This document shows, piece by piece, positions 1-9,200 of a DNA stretch of 64,000 nucleotides. Both the position numbers and the translations under genes were made by a program. The DNA lies in assembly GCF_030818485.1 (NCBI RefSeq), contig NZ_JAUTAJ010000004.1, forward strand, positions 3,712,984-3,776,983, read 5' to 3'. Position 1 is the first letter of the stretch. Every line of letters begins with the position of its first letter. This DNA comes from Pseudoroseomonas cervicalis. GTDB taxonomy: Bacteria > Pseudomonadota > Alphaproteobacteria > Acetobacterales > Acetobacteraceae. The notes under the pieces are model-generated. The model was given only the letters and a program-made list of their open reading frames with translations. It was not told the origin of the DNA and did not search any database.

Positions 1-1406
1 CGCTCGGTCAGCGCGTCCAGCTCGGGGTTGCTGTAGCGGCTGAAATTCGGCGAGCCCCAGCCCTTCTCGCGGTCATAGGTGCCGACGACATTGCGCAGCA
101 GGGAGCTGGCCTCGCCGGTCGAGCTGCCCCAGCCGCCCAGGCGGAAGCCGAATTCCTGCTTCGGGCCGCGCGCCAGGTAGCTGGCCCAGGGCAGCGCCTC
201 GACCTCGGTGCGCACGCCGATGCGGGTCCAGAACTGCGCCACCGCCTGGGCGGTGCGCGCATCGCCCGGGTAGCGGTCATTCGGCGTCGAGAGCACCAGG
301 CGGAAGCCCTCCGGGAAGCCGGCCTCGGCCAGCAGGCGGCGCGCCGCGGCCGGGTCGGCCGGCACCACGCGCAGCTCCGGATTGTGCGAATAGGTGCCCT
401 CCGGCAGCCATTGCGCGGTGGGGATGGCGCTGCCCTCCATCACCCGGCTGGCCAGCGCCTGGCGGTCGATGGCCAGGTCCAGCGCGCGGCGCACCCGGCG
501 GTCGAGGAAGGGGTTGCGCTCCAGCGGCCGGCCCTGGTGGTCGGTGACGCCGGGCACCGGCCCCTGGCGGGAGAAATCCGGCTGCAGGTAGATCACCCGC
601 ACGCCGGGCGTCTCGCTGACGCGCAGCCGCGGCTCGCGCTTCAGCCGCGCCAGATCGTTGGACGGCACCTGGTCGATGACATCGACATCGCCGGCCAGGA
701 TGGCGGCGCTGCGCGCGCCGTCATTCGGCAGGAAGCGGTAATCGACGCGCGCCCAGGGCTCGGCGTCGCCCCAATAGGCCTCGTTGCGGGTGAATTGCGC
801 GCCCTGGCCGGGGCGGAAGCCGGCGAAGCGGTAGGGGCCGGTGCCGATGGCGGCGCGGCCGGTGTTGAACTGGTCCGGCAGCGGCCCCTCCACCGCGTGG
901 CGGGCGATGATCTGCACGCTGGCGAGATCATTCGGCAGCAGCGGGTTCGGCCGGTCCAGATGCAGGCGCAGCGTGTGCGCATCCACCACCTCGACACGGC
1001 GGATCGGCCGCACGGCGTAGGAATAGCCGCCGCCGGTCGGGATGGTCGGCACGCGGGCGAAGGTGGCGGCGACATCCTCGGCGGTGAAGGGCTGGCCGTC
1101 ATGCCAGGCCACATCACGGCGCAGGCGGAATTCCCACACCGTGTCGGAGATCGGCCGCCAGCTCTCGGCCAGGCCGGGCTGCAGCTGGAGCGCCGCGTCG
1201 CGCCGCACCAGCGCGTCGAAGAGATGCGCGGTGAGGGCGAAGTTCGAGGTGGTGTTGGAGATGTGCGGATCGACCGAGGCCACCGGATTGGCGACGCCGA
1301 TGGTCAGGTCCTGCGCCAGCGCGCCGCCACACATCCCGCCCCAGGCGAGGCAGAGCGCGGCGAGGCCTCCCCGGAGGGTGCGGGAGGACGGACGGGAATG
1401 CGGCAT
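1..1406 (-). CDS. ABC transporter substrate-binding protein, peptide/nickel (SBP_bac_5) family, 3' end cut by window
   Basis: Periplasmic solute receptor for a peptide/opine-type ABC importer. Reading from the ATG at 1406, a signal peptide with a hydrophobic core ends near the sequence GALAQ, followed by the mature start DLTIGVANPVASVDPH and the family pattern LFDALVRRD, LAESW, TVWEFRLRRDVAWHDGQPFTAEDV and GTGPYRF. About 468 codons are present and the frame is still open at base 1, so the C-terminus and any permease genes lie outside the window. An AAGGAA ribosome site sits seven bases before the start. The gene diverges from the flavin monooxygenase gene, which suggests a shared regulatory region. 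The substrate cannot be read from the sequence. Confidence 0.9.
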   Translation of the reverse strand, partial: MPHSRPSSRTLRGGLAALCLAWGGMCGGALAQDLTIGVANPVASVDPHISNTTSNFALTAHLFDALVRRDAALQLQPGLAESWRPISDTVWEFRLRRDVAWHDGQPFTAEDVAATFARVPTIPTGGGYSYAVRPIRRVEVVDAHTLRLHLDRPNPLLPNDLASVQIIARHAVEGPLPDQFNTGRAAIGTGPYRFAGFRPGQGAQFTRNEAYWGDAEPWARVDYRFLPNDGARSAAILAGDVDVIDQVPSNDLARLKREPRLRVSETPGVRVIYLQPDFSRQGPVPGVTDHQGRPLERNPFLDRRVRRALDLAIDRQALASRVMEGSAIPTAQWLPEGTYSHNPELRVVPADPAAARRLLAEAGFPEGFRLVLSTPNDRYPGDARTAQAVAQFWTRIGVRTEVEALPWASYLARGPKQEFGFRLGGWGSSTGEASSLLRNVVGTYDREKGWGSPNFSRYSNPELDALTE

Positions 1407-1458
1407 GGCGGTTCCTTGGGTGGCAGGTGAGCCGGCCCAGTAAGGCGCCTGCAAAAAA

Positions 1459-1593
1459 GTGAGTCAATAATTATACGATCAAAAACGACATTAATACGTG
1501 TCGCGCGCCGAGGCCGCGCCGCGCGGCGGGCGCCGGCGTCGCGCCTTTCAGCCGCCCCGCCGCGAAGGAATACCGCTAAAATCATTGACTCAC
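1459..1593. promoter_or_regulatory. Divergent promoter region bounded by an exact 10-bp inverted repeat
   Basis: The sequence GTGAGTCAAT (1459-1468) recurs as its exact reverse complement ATTGACTCAC (1584-1593). Each arm carries a TTGACT that could serve as a -35 element pointing towards its own gene (minus strand 1467-1462, plus strand 1585-1590), though neither has a good -10. Each arm also contains a GANTC site, the target of the CcrM-type methylase encoded in this window. The stretch between the arms is AT-rich on the left and GC-rich on the right. The rest of the 1407-1870 gap holds only the small frame at 1697. Confidence 0.4.
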
Positions 1594-1696
1594 GGCGGAT
1601 TCGCCGATCACGATGGGTTTGCGTGAATTAACCGAACCGCATCGTGGTTCCGCCGCGCGGCCAGGCCGCCGGCGCCGGCATCGGAAGGATCGGGCC

Positions 1697-1834
1697 ATGT
1701 CGCTGCTGCTCCGGGCGGGTCTCGGCCTGCTCTCCTGCCTGCTGCTGCTGCGCCTGCTGGGCCTGGCGCCGCCCGCCAACCCGGGCGCCGCGCCGCCGGC
1801 CGGTGCCGCGCCCCTGCTGTCGCTGCGGCTGTGA
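1697..1834 (+). CDS. Possible small hydrophobic leader protein (45 aa)
   Basis: A short ATG frame with a GGAAGGA ribosome site 10 bases upstream ends 36 bases before the flavin monooxygenase start. The product begins MSLLLRAGLGLLSCLLLLRLL and continues with a Pro/Ala-rich tail. The LLSC could be read as a weak lipobox, or the peptide could be a single membrane segment. Its placement suits an upstream leader of the monooxygenase operon. No family is recognised, and the high-GC background makes chance frames common, so it is tentative. Confidence 0.35.
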   Translation: MSLLLRAGLGLLSCLLLLRLLGLAPPANPGAAPPAGAAPLLSLRL

Positions 1835-1870
1835 GCCGCCCCCTCCCTCCCCGAGAAGATCGAGAACCGC

Positions 1871-2962
1871 ATGAGCCTGCACATCACGGGTATGATCTGG
1901 GCCCGCCCCACCTCCGACCTGGAGCCGCAGAGCGGCCCCGCCTTCCAGCCCGACTACATCGAGCGCATCACCCGGGCGCATGAGGAAGGCGGCTTCGACC
2001 GCGTGCTGGCCGGCTACTGGACCAATGCGGCGGATGGCTTCCTGGTGCTGGCGCATGCCGCATCGGTCGCCAGGCGCATCCATTTCCTGCTGGCGCACCG
2101 GCCCGGCTTCGTCGCGCCCACCCTGGCCGCGCGCAAGATCGCCACGCTGGAGAACCTGACCGGCGGCCGCCTGGCGCTGCATGTCATCTCCGGCGGCGAG
2201 GATGCCGACCAGCGCAAGGATGGCGACTATGCCGACCACGCCGCGCGCTACCGCCGCACCGACGAGTTCCTGACCCTGCTGCGCCGCAGCTGGACGGAAA
2301 CCGCGCCCTTCGACCATGAGGGCGAATTCTACCGCGTGCAGCAGGCGCATTCCGATGTGCGGCCGCTGCAGCGCCCGGGCCTGCCGATCTTCTTCGGCGG
2401 CGCCTCCGATTCCGCCATCCGCGTCGCCGGGCGGCATGCCGATGTCTATGCGCTGTTCGGCGAGCCGCTGGCCGACACCGCCGCCATGCTGCGCCGGGTG
2501 CAGGCGGGGGTGCCGGCGGGGCGCGCCCTGGAATTCTCCTGGTCCAACCGCCCGATCATCGCCGCCACCGAGAAGCAGGCCTGGGAGAAGGCGCAGCATA
2601 TCCGCGAGCGGGCGCTCGCCAAGCTGCGGCAGGCCGGCGATGCCGGGCTGATCCCGGCCGGGCAGGCGATCAATTCCCAGCGCCTGGTCGGGCTGTCGCA
2701 GCGCGGCGAGGTGCTGGATGAGCGGCTCTGGACCGCCATGGCGGGGGTGCTGGGCGGGCGCGGCAACAGCACCGCGCTGGTCGGCACGCCCGAGCAGGTG
2801 GCGCGCGCCATGCTGCGCTACCGCGAGATCGGCGTCTCCCACTACATCCTGCGCGGCTGGGACCCGCTCGAGGATGCGGTGCAATATGGGCGCGAGCTGA
2901 TCCCGCTGCTGCGCGAGCTGGCGGCCGGGCAGGCGGTCGGCCGGGTCAGCGTCGCCGCCTGA
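1871..2962 (+). CDS. LLM-class flavin-dependent monooxygenase, SsuD (alkanesulfonate monooxygenase)-like
   Basis: Cytoplasmic FMNH2-dependent monooxygenase of the bacterial luciferase fold, probably cleaving a sulfonate or related compound to release sulfur. The 363-residue protein has the SsuD-type start ITGMIWARPTSDLEP, the conserved segments HFLLAHRPGFVAPTLAARKIATLENLTGGRL and HVISGGEDADQRKDGD, then IFFGGASDSAIRVAGRHADVY and a C-terminal VGTPEQVARAMLRYREIGVSHYIL. Length is close to that of SsuD (about 380). No flavin reductase (ssuE) lies nearby, so reduced flavin must come from elsewhere. Context (divergent ABC binding protein, downstream MFS carrier) fits a small uptake and degradation unit. 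The exact substrate is not predictable. Confidence 0.88.
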   Translation: MSLHITGMIWARPTSDLEPQSGPAFQPDYIERITRAHEEGGFDRVLAGYWTNAADGFLVLAHAASVARRIHFLLAHRPGFVAPTLAARKIATLENLTGGRLALHVISGGEDADQRKDGDYADHAARYRRTDEFLTLLRRSWTETAPFDHEGEFYRVQQAHSDVRPLQRPGLPIFFGGASDSAIRVAGRHADVYALFGEPLADTAAMLRRVQAGVPAGRALEFSWSNRPIIAATEKQAWEKAQHIRERALAKLRQAGDAGLIPAGQAINSQRLVGLSQRGEVLDERLWTAMAGVLGGRGNSTALVGTPEQVARAMLRYREIGVSHYILRGWDPLEDAVQYGRELIPLLRELAAGQAVGRVSVAA

Positions 2963-3173
2963 GGCGCCCCAGGGGGCAGGCAAGGGGCGGGCAGGGGGGG
3001 CGCCACGCCGCCCCATGCCCGCCCCCGCATGGACAGCCCCCCGCGCCCGGCCCATCATGCCGGGGAAGAAGGCCGGCGGCCGGCTGCCGCGCGGCACCGC
3101 CCCGACCCGGCCAGCGAGGGGTGGGGCGTCCCATGACACAACGAGCACAGCGCGTCCGGCGCGAGAGCCGGCG

Positions 3174-4388
3174 ATGAACCGCGTCGACCTGCTGGATTCC
3201 CGCACCGCCTGGCTGCGCCTCGGCGTCGTCGTGGCGCTGGCCACGCTGGGCGGCGTCGGCATGTGGTCGGTGGTGGTGACGCTGCCCTCGCTGCAGACGG
3301 AGTTCGGCATCACCCGCGGCGATGCCTCCATGGTCTACACCCTGGCCATGCTGGGCTTCGGCGCCGGCGGCGTGCTGATGGGGCGGCTGATCGACCGGCA
3401 CGGCCCGATGCGGCCGCTGCTGGCGGCGACGGCGATGCTGGGCGGCGGCTATATCCTGGCCGGGCTGGCGCCGGGGCCGGTGGTCTTCACCCTGGCCCAG
3501 GCGCTGCTGATCGGCATGCTGGGCTCGGCCGCCGCCTTCACCCCGCTGGTGGCCGAGGTGTCGCTGTGGTTCCGCAAGCGGCGCGGTGTCGCGGTGGCCA
3601 TCGCCGCCTCCGGCAACTACCTGGCCGGCGCGATCTGGCCGCCGGTGCTGAGCTGGCTGATCGGCGCCTATGGCTGGCGCACCGCGCATGTCATCGTCGG
3701 CCTGGTCTGCCTGGTGACGATGGCGCCGCTGGCCCTGCTGCTGCGCGCCCGGGCGCCCGAGATCCCGGCCGGCGCCGGTGCGGGCGAGGGCGGCGAGGGC
3801 CGCTCCTTCGGCCTGTCGCGCAATGCGCTGACCGTGCTGCTCTGCGCCGCCGGGGTGGCCTGCTGCGTCGCCATGGCGATGCCGCAGGTGCATATCGTCG
3901 CCTATTGCGGCGATCTCGGCTATGGCGTGGCGCGCGGGGCGGAGATGCTGTCGCTGATGCTGGCCTGCGGCATCGTCTCCCGCCTGGCCTCGGGCGTGAT
4001 CGCCGACCGCATCGGCGGGCTGCGCACCCTGCTGCTGGGCTCGGTGCTGCAGGGGCTGGCGCTGTCGCTGTTCCTGTTCTTCGACGGGCTGGCCTCGCTC
4101 TATGTGCTCTCGGCGCTGTTCGGGCTGGTGCAGGGCGGCATCGTGCCCTCCTACGCCGTCATCGTGCGCGAGAGCTTCCCGGCCTCCGAGGCCGGCACCC
4201 GCGTCGGCATCGTGCTGATGGCGACGCTGGTCGGCATGGCACTGGGCGGCTGGCTGTCGGGGGTGATCTTCGACCTGACCGGCAGCTACGCGGCCGCCTT
4301 CCTCAACGGCATGTTGTGGAACCTGGCCAATGTGCTGATCATGGTGTCGCTGTTGGCGCGGCGGCGGGCGCGGCTGGCGACGGTGTGA
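3174..4388 (+). CDS. MFS transporter
   Basis: Inner-membrane carrier of the major facilitator superfamily, 404 residues from the chosen ATG at 3174; an in-frame start at 3015 would only add a Pro/Arg-rich, non-hydrophobic extension. The N-terminal half shows the family loop motif GRLIDRHGP between helices 2 and 3, and the second half repeats it as SGVIADRIGGLRT. The central loop (residues about 195-215) is rich in Gly and Glu. Closest in style to oxalate/formate-type or NarK-like carriers (YbfB-like). It follows the flavin monooxygenase by about 210 bp on the same strand and may move that enzyme's substrate or product, which is inference. Confidence 0.85.
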   Translation: MNRVDLLDSRTAWLRLGVVVALATLGGVGMWSVVVTLPSLQTEFGITRGDASMVYTLAMLGFGAGGVLMGRLIDRHGPMRPLLAATAMLGGGYILAGLAPGPVVFTLAQALLIGMLGSAAAFTPLVAEVSLWFRKRRGVAVAIAASGNYLAGAIWPPVLSWLIGAYGWRTAHVIVGLVCLVTMAPLALLLRARAPEIPAGAGAGEGGEGRSFGLSRNALTVLLCAAGVACCVAMAMPQVHIVAYCGDLGYGVARGAEMLSLMLACGIVSRLASGVIADRIGGLRTLLLGSVLQGLALSLFLFFDGLASLYVLSALFGLVQGGIVPSYAVIVRESFPASEAGTRVGIVLMATLVGMALGGWLSGVIFDLTGSYAAAFLNGMLWNLANVLIMVSLLARRRARLATV

Positions 4389-4587
4389 GGCGCATCGATG
4401 GTGCCGGTCCCGGCGCGGTGGCCCTTCCGGCGCTCAGGCGAGTTGCCGGCGGGGCTGGTGTGCAAGGGGTGCTGGCCGGCCCGTTGCGCGCGCCAGCCTC
4501 GGACCGGCGCGGAGCGGTGGCGCCAGGCATGGACAACTTCGCGCCTGCAATATAGTCTGGAAGAATCCAGATTCTGGACTGAAAACC

Positions 4588-5589
4588 ATGACCAAATTTG
4601 TGCTTTTTGGGTTCAGCATCTCTGAGCAGAGTTCCGGATTTGCGCCGCTCGTGAAAAATATGGCCGAATCATCCGCAGAAGGACTGGAGTTTTCCTTCAA
4701 GGCCATTGGGGGTGCCACGTTCAATGTCATCCCTTTTATTGCGGATCGCCTTGATTTTTCTGGCGCCGACTATGCTCTTCTGGAGATTTCGTCCTGCTTG
4801 CGCTTTGCGGCCGAACCGGAGGGCTACCTGCCGCATCTGCAGCGCATTGCCCATCATTGCATGAGCGTGGGCGCCATTCCCTGTTTCATCCATATGATGC
4901 GGCGGGCCATCGACTATGAAAACGATCCCCTGACCAATGCCATCGACGCCTTTGCGACGGAGCATGGTTATCCGGTGCTGGACCTCGTCCGCCCGATGCT
5001 GCGGTTCAAGGAACAGGGCCTCCTGCTGGACTATCTGAAGGACAGCACGCACACCGCTCCACTCGGTGCCGAATTCTACGCGCGCGAGGTCTTCGCCTTC
5101 ATGCAGACCCTGGCGGCTCTCCGGCCGCAGCCCAGCAAGCCTGCCGCACTGCCGGAGGGGGAGGAAGAGCCCGCTTTTGTGCCCATCAGCGAACTGGTCC
5201 CGGATGGCACGGAGCTCAGCCTCTTCCGGCGAGCAAATCTCGAGCTTCCCTATCTTACGATCATGGAAGAGGAAGAGCGGCGCATCCAGCTGCCGGAGCA
5301 TCACACATTCCGTGGCCTGCTGACGCTCAAGGGGCCGCGGACCGGGATGATGCAAATCAATTTTCACGATCAAAAAGTAAAAAAGAAGAAAATGATGTTT
5401 GATCGGAAGTCATATTACAGGAGGTATTCCTACTGGTTTGATCAGAGCATGCCCACCACTTCCTTCTCCGTGAAGCAGCTGTCTGGCTGCCCGCCTGTCG
5501 TGCTCGACAAGGGCGTCGCCTGGACAGGGGGGCGGGAGGCGCATGTGGTGGGCGTGTTGACTGCGCGGCGCAAAACGGCACCTGGCTGA
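4588..5589 (+). CDS. Orphan SGNH/GDSL hydrolase-like protein, lower GC than neighbours
   Basis: A 333-residue protein with no signal peptide. The start VLFGFSISEQSSGF resembles SGNH block I (possible nucleophile Ser in GFSIS), and residues about 150-170 (DSTHTAPLGAEFYAREVF) resemble the block V D-x-x-H that supplies the catalytic Asp and His. The middle blocks (Gly, Asn) are unclear. The C-terminal 110 residues look like a separate beta domain ending in a Lys/Tyr-rich patch (KVKKKKM, YYRRYSYWFD). Such proteins often modify glycans, but nothing here fixes a substrate. Codon use is clearly less GC-rich than that of the neighbours, and the gene stands alone between carriers and decayed DNA, which suggests transfer. 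The sequence TATAGT at 4551-4556 could be a -10 element. Confidence 0.6.
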   Translation: MTKFVLFGFSISEQSSGFAPLVKNMAESSAEGLEFSFKAIGGATFNVIPFIADRLDFSGADYALLEISSCLRFAAEPEGYLPHLQRIAHHCMSVGAIPCFIHMMRRAIDYENDPLTNAIDAFATEHGYPVLDLVRPMLRFKEQGLLLDYLKDSTHTAPLGAEFYAREVFAFMQTLAALRPQPSKPAALPEGEEEPAFVPISELVPDGTELSLFRRANLELPYLTIMEEEERRIQLPEHHTFRGLLTLKGPRTGMMQINFHDQKVKKKKMMFDRKSYYRRYSYWFDQSMPTTSFSVKQLSGCPPVVLDKGVAWTGGREAHVVGVLTARRKTAPG

Positions 5590-6206
5590 GGCCCGTTCGG
5601 GACGGCCAGGCGGGCCAGCTGGCGCGCCTCGGAGCGCTTCCCCACAGAGCGCCACAATCCATTGGCCCGGCTGGATAGGCGTGTTGCCTGGCCGCACCCC
5701 GTCCGGCACTTGCGGCGGTCGATCCTGTCGCTGCCGCGGCCCTTGTGGATGACCAGCGTCACGCCCTGGAAGGTGCCCAGGTCGGGGCGCTGGTCGGATT
5801 CGATGACATGATCGTCCACCGTGATGATCTGGCCGCAGCATCAGGCGCTGCCGTCGAAGGTCATGCTGTCCGGCGTGTAGTTGCTGTTGCCCTTGAAGAT
5901 CAGCAGCAATCCACCAGAACCGCGCCGGCACCGGCGCAAGTGTGGTTGGAAGATGTCGCGCCGAGGCTGGTTGATGTTCGGCTGCTCGGCCCCGGTGCTG
6001 TTGAGGCGCATCCTGCCCGCGAACAGCCGGTGGTGCAGCAGGCGGTTGAGGGGGCCGCCGAAGCCGTTGATCTTGTCGACATGGCGCCGCTTCTCGCTGG
6101 AAACAGGTCGGGCCCGCCCCGACGCGACGCCGATCGGTTCCTGGCCTATGGGCATTCTGTCTGCCGTCTTTGCCTGGGCTCTAGCCACAGCTTCGGCCAG
6201 TGAATT
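5590..6206 (-). pseudogene. Gene-free stretch, possibly a decayed minus-strand gene
   Basis: No intact gene is visible. On the minus strand an open run of 115 codons (6188-5841) ends at a TGA, after which the same frame continues with protein-like composition (GQIITVDDHVIESDQRP, LGTFQGVTLVIHKG) to about 5640. A single stop inside otherwise plausible text suggests a broken gene rather than non-coding DNA. I recognise no family. It sits between the low-GC SGNH-like gene and the defence-like helicase, so it may be debris of an inserted segment. Confidence 0.3.
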
Positions 6207-9200
6207 CTACTCAGTCGCGCTCCGGTCTTGAACGTCTTCCGCCGCCATCAGCAATCCCGCCTGCTGTGTGAGCCTTCCCGCACCCTCCAGGCGCGCCACC
6301 GCGGCGGACACAAGCTGGCGAAGCTGAGCGCTCACCAACTTGAACCCCAGTAGCCGGGGAACGGCGGCCCCGATCTCATCAGGGCTTGCCCCGAGGCCGG
6401 TCCGAGCAACCTGAAGAACGGCGGCTTCCACTTCCTGAGGCGGCAGAACGTCCAGCTTGCGTAGGGAGGTGGCCAACACACCGCTCCGGTCGCGGACCGC
6501 GATCGATTGGCCTGGTATCAACAGAAATTCGCCGTCCCGGATGAGCTTGCCCCGCTGCACGCCGACCTCGGCACCCCGTTCCACGGCCGCCTGTATGCGG
6601 CCACCGGCACGCTGCAGGCCCCAGGCGGTGCGCAGCCGCACGACAACCTCATCCAGATGCACGGGGCCTTCTACGGCGACGACCTGCTCAACGAGTTCGG
6701 CCATGCGGCCGCTGGCCACCTCGTGCATCTCTTGGCCAAGCGGTACCTGCGGCATCGCCTCGCGGTAAGGGGAAGCGCCCACGGCACTTGTTTCGGCGAT
6801 CTCATTGTCGCCTTCCAGAACCTGACTTCTCTCGAGGGTCACCACATCGAGGGGCACGGCACGTCCGCCGAGACTGCCAGCCCTCTCCCGCTCCGCCAAC
6901 TCGGCGCGGGCGGCCTCGATCGCCATGGCAATCCGCTCCAGCTGCTCCATGGGGCGCTGGAACCAGTCAGATCCCCAGACACGATGGATGATCCAGCCAT
7001 GGTCCTCCAGCACTGCCTGCCGCAGGCGATCTCGGTCCCGGGCGGACCGGGAGCTGTGGTAGGCCGCGCCATCGCACTCAATGCCGAGCAGATACCGGCC
7101 CGGCCGCTCGGCATCCGCGATGGCCAAGTCGATGAAGAAGCCGGCAATGCCAACCTGGGGATGGACCTGGTAGCCACGGTCCTGCAGTGCGCGCCCGATC
7201 TGCTCCTCCAGAATGCTGTCTTGCTCCCGGCCGCTTCGATGGGCGACGTCAAGCCTGCCGGTCCGGGCATAGTGCAGGAATAGCTTCAGCGCGAAGACGC
7301 CTTTCCCCTTGACGCGCTCCAGGTCGATGTCCTCGTCCGTGATGGAGGCGAACACCTCGCAACGGCGCTTGGCGCGGCTTATGAGGACGTTCAGGCGCCG
7401 CTCGCCGCCATCAGCGCCAAGCGGGCCGAAGCGCATGGAGAAGGTGCCGTTCGCGTTCCGCCCATAGCCCACCGAGATCATGATGACGTCGCGTTCGTCA
7501 CCCTGGACGTTCTCCAGGTTCTTGATGAAGAACGGCTCGCCCGGATGGGAGTGGAAGAACTTCTCCGTATCGGGATTCAGGCGCCGAAGGATTTCGAGCT
7601 CGTCCTGGATGGCGCGGCGCTGGCGGCTGGAGAAGGTGGCGACGCCCAGCGAGTGGCCAGGACTGGTCTTGGCATGGTGGATGACCTCCTGCGCCACCAG
7701 CTTGGCTTCGGCGGCATTCGTCCCCGTTCCGCCAGAGTCAAACACGCCGTCCGGCACGTGCCGGAAGGTCAGCCCCATTCCCGCTTCGCGCGTAAACGGG
7801 CTGGGGACGATGAACAGTTTGCTCTCGTAGAACTGGTGGTTCGATACCGCGATCAGAGATTGGTGTCGGCTGCGGTAGTGCCAGCGGAGCATGCGCTGAG
7901 GCAGGCCGCGTGCCATGAACAGGCCAAGGATGCTCTCGATGTCGGCAACGGACGCCCCGTCCTCGTCGTCCTCAACGTCGCCGCCAGTCATCTTGGCGAA
8001 GAAGCGGGTCGGCGGCAGCTGGCGCTCGTCGCCAACGACCACAACCTGACGGGATCGGGCGATGGCGCCGAGGGCGTCTACTGGCTGGATCTGGCTGGCC
8101 TCGTCCATGACCAGCAGGTCGAAGCTCATCGTGCCGGGCGTCAGGAACTGCGCGACCGAGAGCGGGCTCATCATCATGACAGGCTTCAACGCCTGGATGG
8201 CAGGTCCGGCGCGCTGGACGAGCTGGCGGATTGGCATGTGACCGCGGCGCCGGGCAATCTCCGCCCGCAGAACGCCCACAGGCCCCATGCCCACCTGGGC
8301 CGGAATCCGGCTGTGGTGCGCGCGGACGACCTCCAGCCGGGCGGCGTCGATGCGTTGCAGATCGAGCTCGGCGAACTCCCGGGCTCTGGCGCCGTGCAGT
8401 GCGCCGTCAAAGCGGCCGAGTTCCGGGTCCGCCCCCACCAGATTGGCCAGCAGGGCCTCGTAATAAGCCATCTGGAAGGAGGGGAGGGCATCGGTGGGTG
8501 CCAGGCGACCGTCCTGCAGGCGCTGCACGAGGGGCGTCAGGCCTGCCGCGCGGGGCGCGGTCGGCGCGTTCCCGATAGGACACCCATTTCGAGAGCTGTT
8601 CACGATGGGCCAGCCATTCCCGCAGCCGCGTGGCGAGCTCGACCAAGGGCAGGACGTCCAGTCTTTCCTTGCCGAATAGCGAGGCCATGTCGGCCCTGAG
8701 CGAGGCGAACACCTCCTCTATGTCCTTGACCAGCTCCTGCTGGCCGGTTTCGACGCGCTGCAGGGTTTCGATGAGCTCGCCACGGCCGGCGACGCGGGAC
8801 GCCAGTTCCCGGATGTCTTGGTTCGACATTATCCACTGCGCCGCCTTGGCCAGCCCGCGCCAGTCGGACCGCTCGCCTTTCCAAGCGCGGCCGAAGGCTG
8901 CAGCGCCAAGCGATGCGCTGTCCTCGATGGCGCGCGATGCATCCTGGCGGGCGGCGATGCGGCGCAGGATTTCCAGCCGATCCGGCAATTGGACGGCGGC
9001 GGGCGCCGCAGCACAGGCCACCTCATCCGCTTCAGCTAGGGAGATAATCCTGGCGGCCAGATCCGGCAGCACCGCCCGCTCATCCGACATGCCTTCGCCG
9101 AACAGGGACGAGGCGCCGCCACCCGCCTCGGTCCGCAAGGAGACCAGCCTCCCACGGACCTCGGTGTAGAGTGCCTTCAACGCGCTCGTCATCTGCGACA

